Shown here: positions 34,204 through 43,176 of the stretch, piece after piece
Layout of the letters: every line of letters starts with the position of its first letter
Position numbering within the stretch: the stretch's first letter is position 1
Source of the DNA: Corynebacterium glyciniphilum AJ 3170
Lineage (GTDB): Bacteria; Actinomycetota; Actinomycetes; Mycobacteriales; Mycobacteriaceae
DNA: 64,000 bases
Reading direction: 5' to 3'
Assembly: GCF_000626675.1 (NCBI RefSeq)
Contig: NZ_CP006842.1
Coordinates: 186,001-250,000, forward strand
Made by a program: the position numbers and the translations under genes
Notes under the pieces: model-generated
Databases searched by the model: none
Told to the model about the DNA's origin: nothing
What the model saw: only the letters and a program-made list of their open reading frames with translations

Positions 34204-35466
34204 TCAGGACTCCTTTGTCGCAGTGCCGACGGGTGCCTTCTTGGCCCACTTGGCACGCAGCTTGGCGGCCTTGCGGGGGTAGAGGTTCGCACGCTCGGTG
34301 TCGTAGTTGTAGTACTGCATCAGACGCTTGTCCATGATCGCGAACCACAGGGGCGGGAACGAAGCGACGGCGATCATCGTTGCGTAACCCTGCGGCAGCT
34401 CCGGAGCAAAGACGTCCGAGCGCAGGGACTGGTAACGCCGGGTCGGGTTGGCGTGGTGGTCCGAGTGGCGCTGCAGCTGGTACAGGAAGATGTTGGTGGT
34501 CAGGTTGTCGGAGTTCCAGGAGTGCTCCGGGGAGCAGCGCTCGTAGCGGCCGTCCTCGAGCTTCTGTCGCAGCAGGCCGTAGTGCTCCAGGTAGTTGACG
34601 AACTCCAGCAGAGCGATGCCGATGACTGCCTGGATCAGCAGGTAGGGCAGGATGCCGATGCCGAAGCCGATCAGCAGGCCGCCCCAGATCAGGATGGTGA
34701 TCAACCAGGCGTTGAGGACATCATTGTCAAGGTTGAACTGGCTCTTGCCACCGCGGGCGAGACGCTTCTTCTCGATGTCCCAGGCACGGGGGATCTGACG
34801 GGGGATGGAGCGGATCAGGTAGGCGTAGACGTTCTCGCCCATACGGGAGCTGACCGGATCCTCCGGGGTGGCGACCTTCACATGGTGGCCCTTGTTGTGC
34901 TCGACGTAGAAGTGACCGTAGGCGGGAACCGCCAGGACGATCTTGCCGAGCCAGCGCTCGAAGCTGCCCTTCTTGTGGCCGAGTTCGTGGGCGGCGACGA
35001 TGCCGATGCCCGAGGTCATGCCCATGGTCCAGGCCAGGCCGACCTTCTCGTACCACTCGAGACCGCCGTAGGTCCACTGCCAGCAGCACAGCACCAGGCT
35101 GGCCAGCATAAGTGGGAAGTAGAGGTAGGAGATGATCCGGTAGTACTTGGTCTCCTCCAACCAGGGGACGAACTCCTCCGGCGCGTTTTCGCCGTCGCGT
35201 CCGAGGACCCAGTCCCCGATCGGCACGATGATGAACACGGCGATGGGACCCAGGAACCAGGAGGCCGAGATGAGGGCCTCGGGGGCGTTGATCGCCTTCA
35301 TCCACTCGACGATGCCCCAGATGATCAGGGGAATGGACGCGGGGACCATGCTGAGGATCCAGGCGTACTTTTTCTTGTCCACCCACTGTTGCTCTTCAGT
35401 GGTGAACCCGTTGTCTGCGGCGACACCACCCTTGGTAGGTGACGTCTTCTTATCTGTTGTCGTCAT
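34204..35466 (-). CDS. alkB: alkane 1-monooxygenase
   Basis: 420 aa integral membrane di-iron enzyme with about six helices. The histidine boxes are HELGHKKG, EHNKGHH and LQRHSDHHANPTRRYQ; the fourth AlkB signature NYLEHYGL also is present. It hydroxylates the terminal carbon of n-alkanes using electrons from rubredoxin. The start at 35466 has GGAGG at suitable spacing; an upstream extension to 35517 would lie over the operator. First gene of the operon that continues with a small membrane protein, rubA1, rubA2 and rubB. Confidence 0.96.
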   Translation of the reverse strand: MTTTDKKTSPTKGGVAADNGFTTEEQQWVDKKKYAWILSMVPASIPLIIWGIVEWMKAINAPEALISASWFLGPIAVFIIVPIGDWVLGRDGENAPEEFVPWLEETKYYRIISYLYFPLMLASLVLCCWQWTYGGLEWYEKVGLAWTMGMTSGIGIVAAHELGHKKGSFERWLGKIVLAVPAYGHFYVEHNKGHHVKVATPEDPVSSRMGENVYAYLIRSIPRQIPRAWDIEKKRLARGGKSQFNLDNDVLNAWLITILIWGGLLIGFGIGILPYLLIQAVIGIALLEFVNYLEHYGLLRQKLEDGRYERCSPEHSWNSDNLTTNIFLYQLQRHSDHHANPTRRYQSLRSDVFAPELPQGYATMIAVASFPPLWFAIMDKRLMQYYNYDTERANLYPRKAAKLRAKWAKKAPVGTATKES

Positions 35467-35497
35467 GGCTAGGCGACCTCCATCTGACTGGCGCGAA

Positions 35498-35515
35498 GTG
35501 TGTTGTGGAACACAC
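35498..35515. promoter_or_regulatory. alkB operator, 18-bp perfect inverted repeat
   Basis: GTGTGTT-GTGG-AACACAC, perfect 7-bp arms, centred ~40 bases before the alkB start and next to its probable -10. TetR-family regulators (AlkX/AlkU/AlkR) are known to repress actinobacterial alkB genes through palindromes of similar length. The protein is not encoded in this window. Confidence 0.6.
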
Positions 35516-35546
35516 ACTATGTAAAGTGTGGTTCACAGTACAATAT

Positions 35547-35561
35547 GTATTCCTGGAACAC
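35547..35561. promoter_or_regulatory. second palindrome upstream of alkB
   Basis: GTATTCC-T-GGAACAC, 7-bp arms with one mismatch, at the distance expected of an activator site or second operator (~85 bases before the start). A shorter TGTG/CACA motif lies between the two elements. Confidence 0.35.
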
Positions 35562-35803
35562 AATGTTTATCGGGAAAAATCTGGATTGGTCGCTACGGAA
35601 CGCCATGACCAGCGGGTATCGAACCATAAAGGGGTAGGTGCAGAAGGTCCGGCGCTTAGCAGGGCGACCCGAAAGTTATGCACACGGGGGCGTTTTAGCG
35701 CGCGTCTGCTCCGGGCGCAGTGCCTAGGTCCAGGGCCGGGGGAGGGGGCAAGATACGTTCCCTCGAGAATCCACGTGGACGAAGACACTGTAACGTGATC
35801 GCC

Positions 35804-37861
35804 ATGCCGACATGGTCTGAACTGCGCGATCTCATCGAGCACGGCAATGGTCTGGACGGGCCGCCTGTCCGCGCTACTCTCCGACTGCACAGTGATCCCG
35901 GCAGCCTGGATCTGACCGTGCAGGCCGAGGAACCGACGGAGATCCTCCGGCTCCCCGCCGGTGACTACCGGTTTCTCTGGGCGGACGGTCGATGGTCACT
36001 CACCAGGCTCGACGGCACTCCGCTGCTGCTCCAGGACGGTCAGCGGACCCTCGTCCTCGCAGAGGACGGCGCAGTTGTCGATGCGACGGACGGGCAGGTC
36101 CACGTCCACTGCGTGGAATCCGCGCTCATCACGCGACACCAGTACGTTCCGGATCGCAGGGGAGACGTCTGTCCCGTACAACGTGACGGCCGGGACGCAT
36201 GGTCGATCACCGGCAAGCGCTCCGAGTGCATCGTCGATGCGGAGACCGGTGTGCTTGTGTCTCTCTCATCGATGTGGCGGGATGGCGGCGAGTGCGCAGA
36301 ATTCATCGACGTGGATTTCCCCGACCGTATCGGTGACGAGGAGTTCCGGTGGGCCGGTGAACCGGCCGACAGTATCCTCGTCGACCGTCTGGCGCGTCCC
36401 ATTGACGAGACCCGGGCACGTGCGATCGTCGCCGGGGAACTCGACCGGATCGCCGTACCCGACCCACCTGCCGCGCCCGCGGACCACCGGATCCTGCCGG
36501 TCACCGTTGCATGGTGGGTCTACATGGACCTGAATCGTCCGGCGTATGACGTGGGGAGCACAGTCGACATGTTCCTTTGGTTCGAGGAAATCGATGCGGG
36601 CGACACAGACGGCACGGTGGTGACGGTCGACGCCTACGCCGAGGAAACGACGGTGGAGCGCCCCGTGGGCCTGACCAACGGGCGGTGGTCAATGATCCTG
36701 CGTGGCGACGGGTGGTCGGCATTGTGGGAGGCGCCGCGGCCCGTTCTGGGGCAGGTGCGGTTGACCGGCCGCTTCCACCAGAGCTCTGACAGGGCGGCGG
36801 AGACACCACTCACCCCGACCCGTGGGCGTGTGACCAGACTGCGGTACCGGTCCGGGTATACGACGGTCGACGTCCCTGCCGTCCGACGGTCCGTCCCGAA
36901 GGTATGGATCCAGGGTGGAGGCCAGTTCGGCGTCGATCCCATCCTCGTCACCCTGGACCTGGACACGGCCTCTCCGCCGGAGCCGGCGCAGCTGGAGCGT
37001 CCGACAGCACTGCAGGGGTTCGCCGTCACCGGTGGCGTCGAGGCTCCCGTCCTGTGGCGCGGTGACCTCCGTCTGCCGATCGTCTGGCGGACCGACGTGA
37101 CCTCGGGCGAATCGACGGCGGTCGCGCTACCGGTACGGATCAACGCCGCCCCCATGTACATCGCACGGGTCCGTGGCAAGGCCGGGGACGGCTGCCGGGT
37201 AGACGCGGCGGGACATACGTTCCTGGTGGGGGACGACGGCAGCGTTGTCGAGGAAGAACGTCCTGCAGTGCTGGAAGACTTCCCCGGCGCCGTCCGGCAT
37301 CCGCACAGCGGATGGGTGGTGAGCAGGTACGACATCGAGGAATCCTGGACGCACATGGTGAAAGGCGGAATGTACGGTTTCCCTGTGGACCGGGGTGTCC
37401 AACGACTCGGCCGCCTCGCCGACGACGGCACCGTGGACTGGAAACGGGAACTGCCCGTTGGTCCGTTCGAATCCCCGGCGGCGCTGCTCGTTGCTCGCGA
37501 CATGCTGATGATCTGGCAGGGAACGACAGTGAGCTATCTCGACGAGGAGCTGCAGGAGATCCGCACCGCGAAGATCGAGAGCGCCGACGGCTACCGCATC
37601 CACCATGTGACCGCGTCCGACGGCTGCCTCCTGGTGAACAGTGAGACCTACGACGGGCAGAGTGAACTCCGGCGTCTCGACCCCGAGACACTGGAGGTGC
37701 TGCTCCTGGTGGACGGCCCCGGGTCGCGCCGTCACCTGCAGGTCGACGACGCCACGACAGCCTGGTTCGCCGATCGCTCGTCGTTACGCCTCTACACCCG
37801 CGGTGCGGACGGCGAATGGACGTCGAGGGAGATTGAGTGGCAGCACTCCGGTGGGGAGTAG
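35804..37861 (+). CDS. large soluble protein of unknown function, 685 aa
   Basis: No signal peptide or membrane helix. The N-terminal ~200 residues form a beta-rich segment of alternating short strands (LRLPAGDYRFLWADGRW, VDAETGVLVSLSSMWR) with a faint likeness to lipid-carrier or LolA-like folds. The C-terminal ~250 residues contain repeated WxxG/ArgDxxxIW units resembling a propeller (LLVARDMLMIWQGTTVSYLD). I cannot name a family. Translation is probably leaderless: TAACGT lies 7 bases before ATG 35804. It reads into the lone ABC ATPase gene 11 bases later. Confidence 0.75.
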   Translation: MPTWSELRDLIEHGNGLDGPPVRATLRLHSDPGSLDLTVQAEEPTEILRLPAGDYRFLWADGRWSLTRLDGTPLLLQDGQRTLVLAEDGAVVDATDGQVHVHCVESALITRHQYVPDRRGDVCPVQRDGRDAWSITGKRSECIVDAETGVLVSLSSMWRDGGECAEFIDVDFPDRIGDEEFRWAGEPADSILVDRLARPIDETRARAIVAGELDRIAVPDPPAAPADHRILPVTVAWWVYMDLNRPAYDVGSTVDMFLWFEEIDAGDTDGTVVTVDAYAEETTVERPVGLTNGRWSMILRGDGWSALWEAPRPVLGQVRLTGRFHQSSDRAAETPLTPTRGRVTRLRYRSGYTTVDVPAVRRSVPKVWIQGGGQFGVDPILVTLDLDTASPPEPAQLERPTALQGFAVTGGVEAPVLWRGDLRLPIVWRTDVTSGESTAVALPVRINAAPMYIARVRGKAGDGCRVDAAGHTFLVGDDGSVVEEERPAVLEDFPGAVRHPHSGWVVSRYDIEESWTHMVKGGMYGFPVDRGVQRLGRLADDGTVDWKRELPVGPFESPAALLVARDMLMIWQGTTVSYLDEELQEIRTAKIESADGYRIHHVTASDGCLLVNSETYDGQSELRRLDPETLEVLLLVDGPGSRRHLQVDDATTAWFADRSSLRLYTRGADGEWTSREIEWQHSGGE

Positions 37862-37872
37862 CCTCACCCCGT

Positions 37873-38652
37873 ATGAACGAGCGCAACGCACTGCAGATCA
37901 CCGACGTCACCGTCCGCCGTGGGGAGAACCACCTTGTCGAGGATGTCAGCCTCACGATTCCGGCCGGGAGTCACTGGGCGGTCCTGGGGCCGAATGGGGC
38001 AGGCAAGTCCACGATCCTCAAACTCGCCGGAGGACGGTTGTACCCCACGACCGGCAGCGTGCAGATCCTCGGCGAACAGATCGGACGCACCGATGTTCGT
38101 GAATTGCAGAAACGCATCGGCTATGTCGACCCGAAACAACGCCTCGACGACATCTCAGCCTACGAGGCCGTGCTCTCCGGGGTGTCGGCATCCAACGGCT
38201 ACATCCAACGCTTCGACTACGCCCCGCACCAGGCGCACGCTACTGGGATGCTGGAGCTGGTGGGAATGGACGACAAGTCCGACCGGCTGTGGAGCCAGAT
38301 GAGTCAGGGTGAGAAAGCCCGGACGCTCATTGCCCGTGCCCTGGTCACGGATCCGCAGATGCTGCTGCTCGACGAGCCGTCCACCGGACTGGACCTGCCG
38401 GGACGCGAGACGTTGCTGCGGGTCGTCGACGACTTGCGGGCGTCCCACCCGACGCTGACGACGGTGCTGATCACCCACCACGTGGAGGAGGTCGCAGCCT
38501 CTACCACCGACGTGCTGATGGTCCGGGACGGCGGCATCCAGGCGTCCGGGCCGGTCGACGAGGTGATGACCGCGGCGAACCTCGGGGTTCTCTACGACAT
38601 GGACGTGCAGCTCCAGCGGGTCGAGGGGCGGTGGTTCGCCTTCAGCGGATAG
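37873..38652 (+). CDS. orphan ABC ATPase, ModF/YlmA-like
   Basis: 259 aa single cassette: Walker A GPNGAGKST, Q-loop region YVDPKQRLDD, signature MSQGEKARTLIARAL, Walker B LLLDEPSTGLDL and H-loop ITHHVEEV. The MSQGEKAR signature is typical of orphan cassette ATPases of the YlmA/ModF type, which lack their own permease. No permease is nearby. TAGCCT lies 8 bases before ATG 37873, so it may have its own leaderless message besides read-through from upstream. Confidence 0.88.
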   Translation: MNERNALQITDVTVRRGENHLVEDVSLTIPAGSHWAVLGPNGAGKSTILKLAGGRLYPTTGSVQILGEQIGRTDVRELQKRIGYVDPKQRLDDISAYEAVLSGVSASNGYIQRFDYAPHQAHATGMLELVGMDDKSDRLWSQMSQGEKARTLIARALVTDPQMLLLDEPSTGLDLPGRETLLRVVDDLRASHPTLTTVLITHHVEEVAASTTDVLMVRDGGIQASGPVDEVMTAANLGVLYDMDVQLQRVEGRWFAFSG

Positions 38653-38662
38653 GCTCTCAAGG

Positions 38663-39382
38663 GTGACTGACTCCAGTGAACCCGTGACAGAGAAGAAGAA
38701 GCGCCCGGCATGGGTGGAGTATCTGGTCACCTTCGTGGTGGCGATACTGCTGCTCGGCCTGTTCAACACCTTCATCGGTCGGCTGTACCAGATCCCGTCG
38801 GAGTCGATGGAGCCCACGCTCGTCGGGTGTGAAGGCTGCACCGACGACCGCATCTTCGTGGACAAGGTGTCCTACCGCTTCGGTGACGTGGACCCCGGCG
38901 ACGTCGTCGTCTTCACCGGCACGGGTGCATGGTCGGAAGACTATGTGTCGACCAGATCGTCCCAGCCGCTGGTCAAGGGGATCCAGACCGGCCTGGAGAA
39001 GATCGGCATTCTCGCACCGGACGAGTTCACACTGGTCAAACGCGTCATCGCCACCGGTGGGCAGACGGTGCAGTGCCAGGACGGGGACCCGGGCATCATG
39101 GTCGACGGAGAGAAGGTCGACGACTCGTTCACGCTGGATCCGAAGGCCTACCCGGTTGACCCGACCACGGGGTCTGACGCCTGTCAGGGCGAGTACTTCG
39201 GCCCCGTGACCGTGCCGGACGACAAAGTGTGGCTGATGGGCGACAACCGGACCAACTCGAAGGACTCCCGGTACTACAACCTCGCCGGAGACCCGGAGCA
39301 GGGGATGATTCCGCTGGACGACATCGTGGGCAAGGTGCAGTTCAAGGTCTGGCCGCTGAGCCGGATCGGTGGCGTCGACTAG
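38663..39382 (+). CDS. lepB: signal peptidase I
   Basis: 239 aa, one N-terminal helix (~residues 18-38). The catalytic Ser is in YQIPSESMEPTL and the Lys in LVKRVIATGGQ; box E GDNRTNSKDSRYY is intact. It cleaves signal peptides of exported proteins on the outer face of the membrane. GTG start preceded by TAGGCT-N7 and no ribosome site. In corynebacteria the usual lepB lies near rplS/rnhB, so this gene may be an additional signal peptidase; that cannot be settled here. Confidence 0.92.
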   Translation: MTDSSEPVTEKKKRPAWVEYLVTFVVAILLLGLFNTFIGRLYQIPSESMEPTLVGCEGCTDDRIFVDKVSYRFGDVDPGDVVVFTGTGAWSEDYVSTRSSQPLVKGIQTGLEKIGILAPDEFTLVKRVIATGGQTVQCQDGDPGIMVDGEKVDDSFTLDPKAYPVDPTTGSDACQGEYFGPVTVPDDKVWLMGDNRTNSKDSRYYNLAGDPEQGMIPLDDIVGKVQFKVWPLSRIGGVD

Positions 39383-39397
39383 CCACGCCTAACCGGT

Positions 39398-40021
39398 TCA
39401 GTCGGCCAGGTGCCTGGTCTCGTTCATGCTGACCAGCGTCCGGTTGTGGAAGTAGTCATCCTCCTGCAGCACGCTGATGCTGCCCGGCGTCACGCGGAAG
39501 CGCGCGTATTCCAGCGCGTCGATGGGCAGGCGCAGCCAATGTGCAACGACCATCGTCGCCGTCCCACCGTGGGTGACCACTACGGTGTCGGGCTGTCGTG
39601 CCGCGAGGACTTCGCCCATACAGGTGTAGACGCGCCGGGCGAAGTTCTCCATCGTCTCTGCCCCCATCCCCTCGTCGTGCCCCAGGCGCTCACCGACGGC
39701 GGGCGGCGGGGTGAACCGTTCGCGGAACCACGCATCCGGGCGTCCCTCCCCCTCGCCGTAGGACTTCTCCCGCAACGCAGGTAGGAACCTGGCCTTCACG
39801 CCCAGGCCCGCGGCGACGGGGGCGGCGGTCTCGCGGCAGCGCGTTAGGTCGGACGCGACGAGCACCGCACCGTCTGCACAGCCGTAGGACTTCACGGCGT
39901 CGGCGATGCGCGCGGCGTCCTGCCGTCCGCGGGTGGTGAGTGCAGAGTCGAACCAACCGCCGACCAGGCCATCGACATGGTGTGTGGCTTCAGGGTGAGT
40001 GACGACGTACAGCTGACGCAT
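39398..40021 (-). CDS. histidine phosphatase superfamily protein
   Basis: 207 aa. The catalytic loop is VTHPEATHHV instead of RHGxT, with the phosphohistidine expected in the first His; ASDLTRCRETA, VVTHGGTATMVVAH and an Arg/Glu pair complete the phosphoglycerate-mutase-like site. Substrate unknown. The start overlaps the symporter stop by one base (TGATG), so it is coupled to it. Confidence 0.87.
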   Translation of the reverse strand: MRQLYVVTHPEATHHVDGLVGGWFDSALTTRGRQDAARIADAVKSYGCADGAVLVASDLTRCRETAAPVAAGLGVKARFLPALREKSYGEGEGRPDAWFRERFTPPPAVGERLGHDEGMGAETMENFARRVYTCMGEVLAARQPDTVVVTHGGTATMVVAHWLRLPIDALEYARFRVTPGSISVLQEDDYFHNRTLVSMNETRHLAD

Positions 40022-41253
40022 CAGGCTTCGCTGGTGTTCAGCACGCCTTCGGTGTCGATCTTGTCCTCGTCGGCGGTGGCGCTGATGCGGCCTTTGGAGA
40101 GCTTGTTGATCAGCATGGAGATCGCGCCGTCACCGGTGACGTTCGCCGCGGTGCCGAAGGAGTCGATGGCGATGTAGGCGGCGATCATCAGGGCGATCTG
40201 ATCGGCGTCGAAACCGAGGTTGGTCTGCAGGACGCCGACGGCAGCCATGATCGCGCCACCGGGCACGCCGGGGGCGGCAACCATCATGATGCCGAGCAAC
40301 AGCAGGAAGCCGATGATCTGGCCGGTACTCACGTCCATGTCGAACATGTGGATCACCGCGAGGGCGAACAGCGTGATCTTCATCATCGACCCGGCGAGGT
40401 GGATCGTCGCACACAGGGGGATGACGAAGCCTGCGACGTTGTCGGGCACACCGTTCTTCTTCGCGCATTCCAAGGTCACGGGAATCGTCGCTGCTGAGGA
40501 GGAGGTACCCAGCGCTGTGGCGTAGGCGGGCATCATCGTGGCCAGCGCCTTGAGCGGGTTGCGCCTGGCGATGACCCCGACGAAGAGGAACTGGGCGAGG
40601 AGCAGCAGAATCGTCATGATCACAGCGAGGACGAGAACCTTGGCGAAGGACGAGATCACGTCCATGAGGTTGCCGTTCATGCCCATCGACAGGAAGACAC
40701 CGAACACGAAGACCGGCAGCAGGGGGATCACGAACGTCTTGATGACCTTCATGACCACGCTCTCGAGCTCCCGGGCGGCGGTATGGAGGGTGTCCGACTT
40801 CACTGCAGTCATGGCCAGGCCGACACAGAAGGCGAGGATCAGTGCCGTCATCACCTCGAAGGGCGCAGGCATCTCGATGTCGAAGTAGGGGCTCAGGGCA
40901 CCCTCGTCGATGTCGACGAGGGTGTTGATCTTCTCGTCGCCGAGCAGCCAGCTGTAACTTGCCGCGGCGACGCCGAAGGCGATGAGGCCGGAGATGATGG
41001 TGGAGGCGTAGGCGATGCCTGCGGTGAGGCCGAGCCACTTTCCGGCTCCGCGTCCGATGCCCGCGATCGCCGGGGTGATCAGTGCAAAGATCAGGACCGG
41101 GATGAACAGGTCCAGGAAGTTGCTGAACAGGCCGTTGAATGTCACGAACACCCTGGCCAGCCACTCAGGGAAGAAGAGACTGAAGACGATACCGAGGATG
41201 ATCGCGACGACGATCCGGAACAGCAGAGAGCCCGCCAGCTTCTTGAAAGTCAT
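40021..41253 (-). CDS. dicarboxylate/amino acid:cation symporter, 410 aa
   Basis: GltP/DctA fold with eight helices. Re-entrant loop LGTSSSAATIPVTLECAK and helix 8 motif IDSFGTAANVTGDGAI correspond to the serine-rich and NVTGD substrate and cation sites. It is likely a Na+-coupled importer of glutamate, serine/threonine or C4-dicarboxylates. The ATG at 41253 gives a proper N-terminus; an extension to 41289 overlaps the phoA terminator hairpin. Co-transcribed with the histidine phosphatase gene. Confidence 0.9.
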   Translation of the reverse strand: MTFKKLAGSLLFRIVVAIILGIVFSLFFPEWLARVFVTFNGLFSNFLDLFIPVLIFALITPAIAGIGRGAGKWLGLTAGIAYASTIISGLIAFGVAAASYSWLLGDEKINTLVDIDEGALSPYFDIEMPAPFEVMTALILAFCVGLAMTAVKSDTLHTAARELESVVMKVIKTFVIPLLPVFVFGVFLSMGMNGNLMDVISSFAKVLVLAVIMTILLLLAQFLFVGVIARRNPLKALATMMPAYATALGTSSSAATIPVTLECAKKNGVPDNVAGFVIPLCATIHLAGSMMKITLFALAVIHMFDMDVSTGQIIGFLLLLGIMMVAAPGVPGGAIMAAVGVLQTNLGFDADQIALMIAAYIAIDSFGTAANVTGDGAISMLINKLSKGRISATADEDKIDTEGVLNTSEA

Positions 41254-41278
41254 GGTGGTGACGATATGCCACCAGACG

Positions 41279-41297
41279 CCCCCGGGCATAGCGGGGG
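41279..41297 (-). terminator. hairpin after phoA
   Basis: CCCCCG (41279-41284) and CGGGGG (41292-41297) with a 7-base loop, ~40 bases after the phoA stop on the minus strand. No U-run follows on that strand. It lies between phoA and the symporter start. Confidence 0.5.
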
Positions 41298-41337
41298 TAG
41301 TACTTTTGGCTCCCGTAGTGCTCTGTCGGGTCGGTCG

Positions 41338-42882
41338 TTACCCGTTGTCGAGTCCGAGTGCGTCGGCGATGGTGAAGTGCAGGTCGGTCTGGTCGGTGAG
41401 CCCGGAGACGTTCGCAGCGGACGGACCGTAGGCGGCGATGCGCAGCTGGGTTCCGGTGTGCCCCTGGTCCTGGGTGTCGACGTTGTCGGAGGTCGCGTAG
41501 GCGATGGTCATCTCGGAGCCGTCGCGGGTGATCAGGTTGCGGGACAGCCCCGGGTACACCGTGGCACGGGCCTCCTCGATGCTGATGCCCTTGTCCCCCG
41601 CAATGTCCTTGATGTCGTCCTCACTGACGCCGCCGACGATCTGGCTGGTGTGGGCGTGGTCGGCGGTGACGAGGACGAGCGTCTCGCCGTCCTCCTCGGC
41701 GAACTTCACGGCCTCTTGGACGGCTTCGTCCAGGTCGACGGTCTCGCCGATCTGTCCGCAGGGGTTGGCGGCGTGGTCCTCCTTGTCGATGGACGCGCCC
41801 TCGACCTGGAGGAAGAAGCCGTTCTCCTTGCCGTCGTCGTTGTTGCTGAGCAGGTCGATCGCCTTGCTGGTCATCGATGCAAGCTTCGGGATGTCGTCGG
41901 TGCGCTCAGGGTTGTCGGTGCATTCCTGCGCGGGCTTGAGGTACCCCTCTTTCTCCGCGGTGTCGCCTTCCCAGCGCACGGGCATGTTGCCGTCCGAGAA
42001 CAGGCCCAGGACGGGGGAGTCCTGGTTGGCTTCGGTGAGTGCATCGAGTTCCGAGGCGGTGGTGGGGAGCTGGTAACCGCGCTCCTCGGCCTGCTCGAGT
42101 AGCGTCTTGTCCTTCCACTCACCGGTCTTCGCCGTCTGGGCGAAGCTTTCGGCACCGCCCCCGAGGGTGACATCCGCGCGTGATTCGAGGTACTGCTCGG
42201 AGATCGAGCCCTTGCCGCCCTTGTCGAGCAGGTCGTCACCGCATTTCTCCCCGTCCTCGGGGCCGTAGCACTTACGCTGTGCGACGTGGGCAGCCTGGAC
42301 GGCCGGGGTGGCGTCCTGGATCTCGGCCGTGGAGACGTTGCCGGTGGCCAGGCCGGCGGCCTTCGCCTTCTCGATCAGGTTCTGCTGCGCTTCGCCGTGG
42401 ATGTCGACGCCGATGGCGCCGTTGTAGGACTTCGTCCCGGTTGCCCATGCGGTGCCGGACGCGGCGCTGTCGGTCACGTAGTTCGGTGTGCCGTCCTCGT
42501 TCAGGGAGTAGTGGGTGTACTGACCGGTGACAGGCAGAGCGTCGATTCCTTTGAAGCTGCCGGCGGCACCTTCGGCGTAGTTGCGGGCGGCGGTGATCTC
42601 GGAGTCACCCATGCCGTCTCCGATGAGCAGGATGACGTTCTTGGCGCCGGTGGCCGCGACGGCGTCGCGGACGTAGTCACCCTGATCGCCGTCGAGGCGT
42701 CGTGCGCCACCGTTGGTGGACAGGTCACCGTCGGCCTCGCGGTGCTGGAGCGTGGGGTTGCCGGATGCCGAGTTGTCGCTGGGGTTGCTGGCGTTGCTGT
42801 CGCTGCAGGCAGTGGCGGTGGCGAGCAAGGACACGGTACCGACTAGTCCGAGGACGGCGGCGGCGGTGCGGTTGTGATTCAC
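41338..42882 (-). CDS. phoA: alkaline phosphatase
   Basis: 514 aa, exported. A signal peptide ends near LLATATAC with a possible lipobox Cys at ~26 (weak). The catalytic Ser is in [15 protein letters not shown]; metal ligands are visible in [28 protein letters not shown] and [13 protein letters not shown], ordering as in PhoA. It releases phosphate from organic esters outside the membrane. The GTG at 42882 has GAGAG at good spacing; a TTG two codons earlier is the alternative. A five-unit PHO box lies 53-107 bases upstream. Confidence 0.94.
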   Translation of the reverse strand: MNHNRTAAAVLGLVGTVSLLATATACSDSNASNPSDNSASGNPTLQHREADGDLSTNGGARRLDGDQGDYVRDAVAATGAKNVILLIGDGMGDSEITAARNYAEGAAGSFKGIDALPVTGQYTHYSLNEDGTPNYVTDSAASGTAWATGTKSYNGAIGVDIHGEAQQNLIEKAKAAGLATGNVSTAEIQDATPAVQAAHVAQRKCYGPEDGEKCGDDLLDKGGKGSISEQYLESRADVTLGGGAESFAQTAKTGEWKDKTLLEQAEERGYQLPTTASELDALTEANQDSPVLGLFSDGNMPVRWEGDTAEKEGYLKPAQECTDNPERTDDIPKLASMTSKAIDLLSNNDDGKENGFFLQVEGASIDKEDHAANPCGQIGETVDLDEAVQEAVKFAEEDGETLVLVTADHAHTSQIVGGVSEDDIKDIAGDKGISIEEARATVYPGLSRNLITRDGSEMTIAYATSDNVDTQDQGHTGTQLRIAAYGPSAANVSGLTDQTDLHFTIADALGLDNG

Positions 42883-42934
42883 GGTCAACTCTCTGTAAAG
42901 AAAACGTCAGGAACGGATTGTGACGCTACGGAGT

Positions 42935-42989
42935 CGACGTGAACCGGCGGTGAGATCGAAGGACCCCTGAGATGAACAACCTGTGAACC
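42935..42989 (-). promoter_or_regulatory. PHO box, five 11-bp direct repeats
   Basis: Reading the minus strand from 42989: GGTTCACAGGT, TGTTCATCTCA, GGGGTCCTTCG, ATCTCACCGCC, GGTTCACGTCG. Four units keep the (G/T)TTCAY or TCTCAC core in the same phase; the middle one is degenerate. The TTCACAGG core is the reverse of the CCTGTGAA repeat reported for corynebacterial PhoR and similar to the streptomycete PHO box. It lies at the right place and strand to activate phoA under phosphate limitation. Confidence 0.7.
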
Positions 42990-43070
42990 GTGCGGAGCGG
43001 GGGACCTGATGACGATCATCGCGATGCACCAGCCCGGTGTCGGCGGGCAGAGCGCCCGTTTGTGAGAGGT

Positions 43071-43132
43071 GCGGTTTCCGAGCATGGATGCGCCGAGTTC
43101 GGCAACTCAGCGCATCCATGCTCGGAAACCGC
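43071..43132. repeat. 62-bp perfect-armed inverted repeat
   Basis: Arms of 23 bp (43071-43093 and 43110-43132) are perfectly complementary; the 16-base centre contains a further GAGTT/AACTC stem. A mismatch followed by GG/CC extends it outward. It lies ~45 bases after the stop of the secreted-protein gene and 80 bases before the PHO box. There is no U-run on either strand. It may be an unusually long terminator or a remnant mobile hairpin element. The rest of the 42990-43176 interval shows nothing else. Confidence 0.9.
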
Positions 43133-43176
43133 CCCTTGTGTCGTCCATGGTCGACGGATGGCAAAGCTTATTGAGC

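Larger units (their letters stand above)
35467..35803. other. divergent intergenic region with the alk promoter
   Basis: 337 bases without a gene. The alkB-proximal ~110 bases are AT-rich and carry the palindromes listed separately; TACATAG on the minus strand (around 35518-35524) could be the -10 of alkB. The distal part has only the TAACGT element serving the gene at 35804. No second gene, in particular no tetR-type regulator, is present here. Confidence 0.7.
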
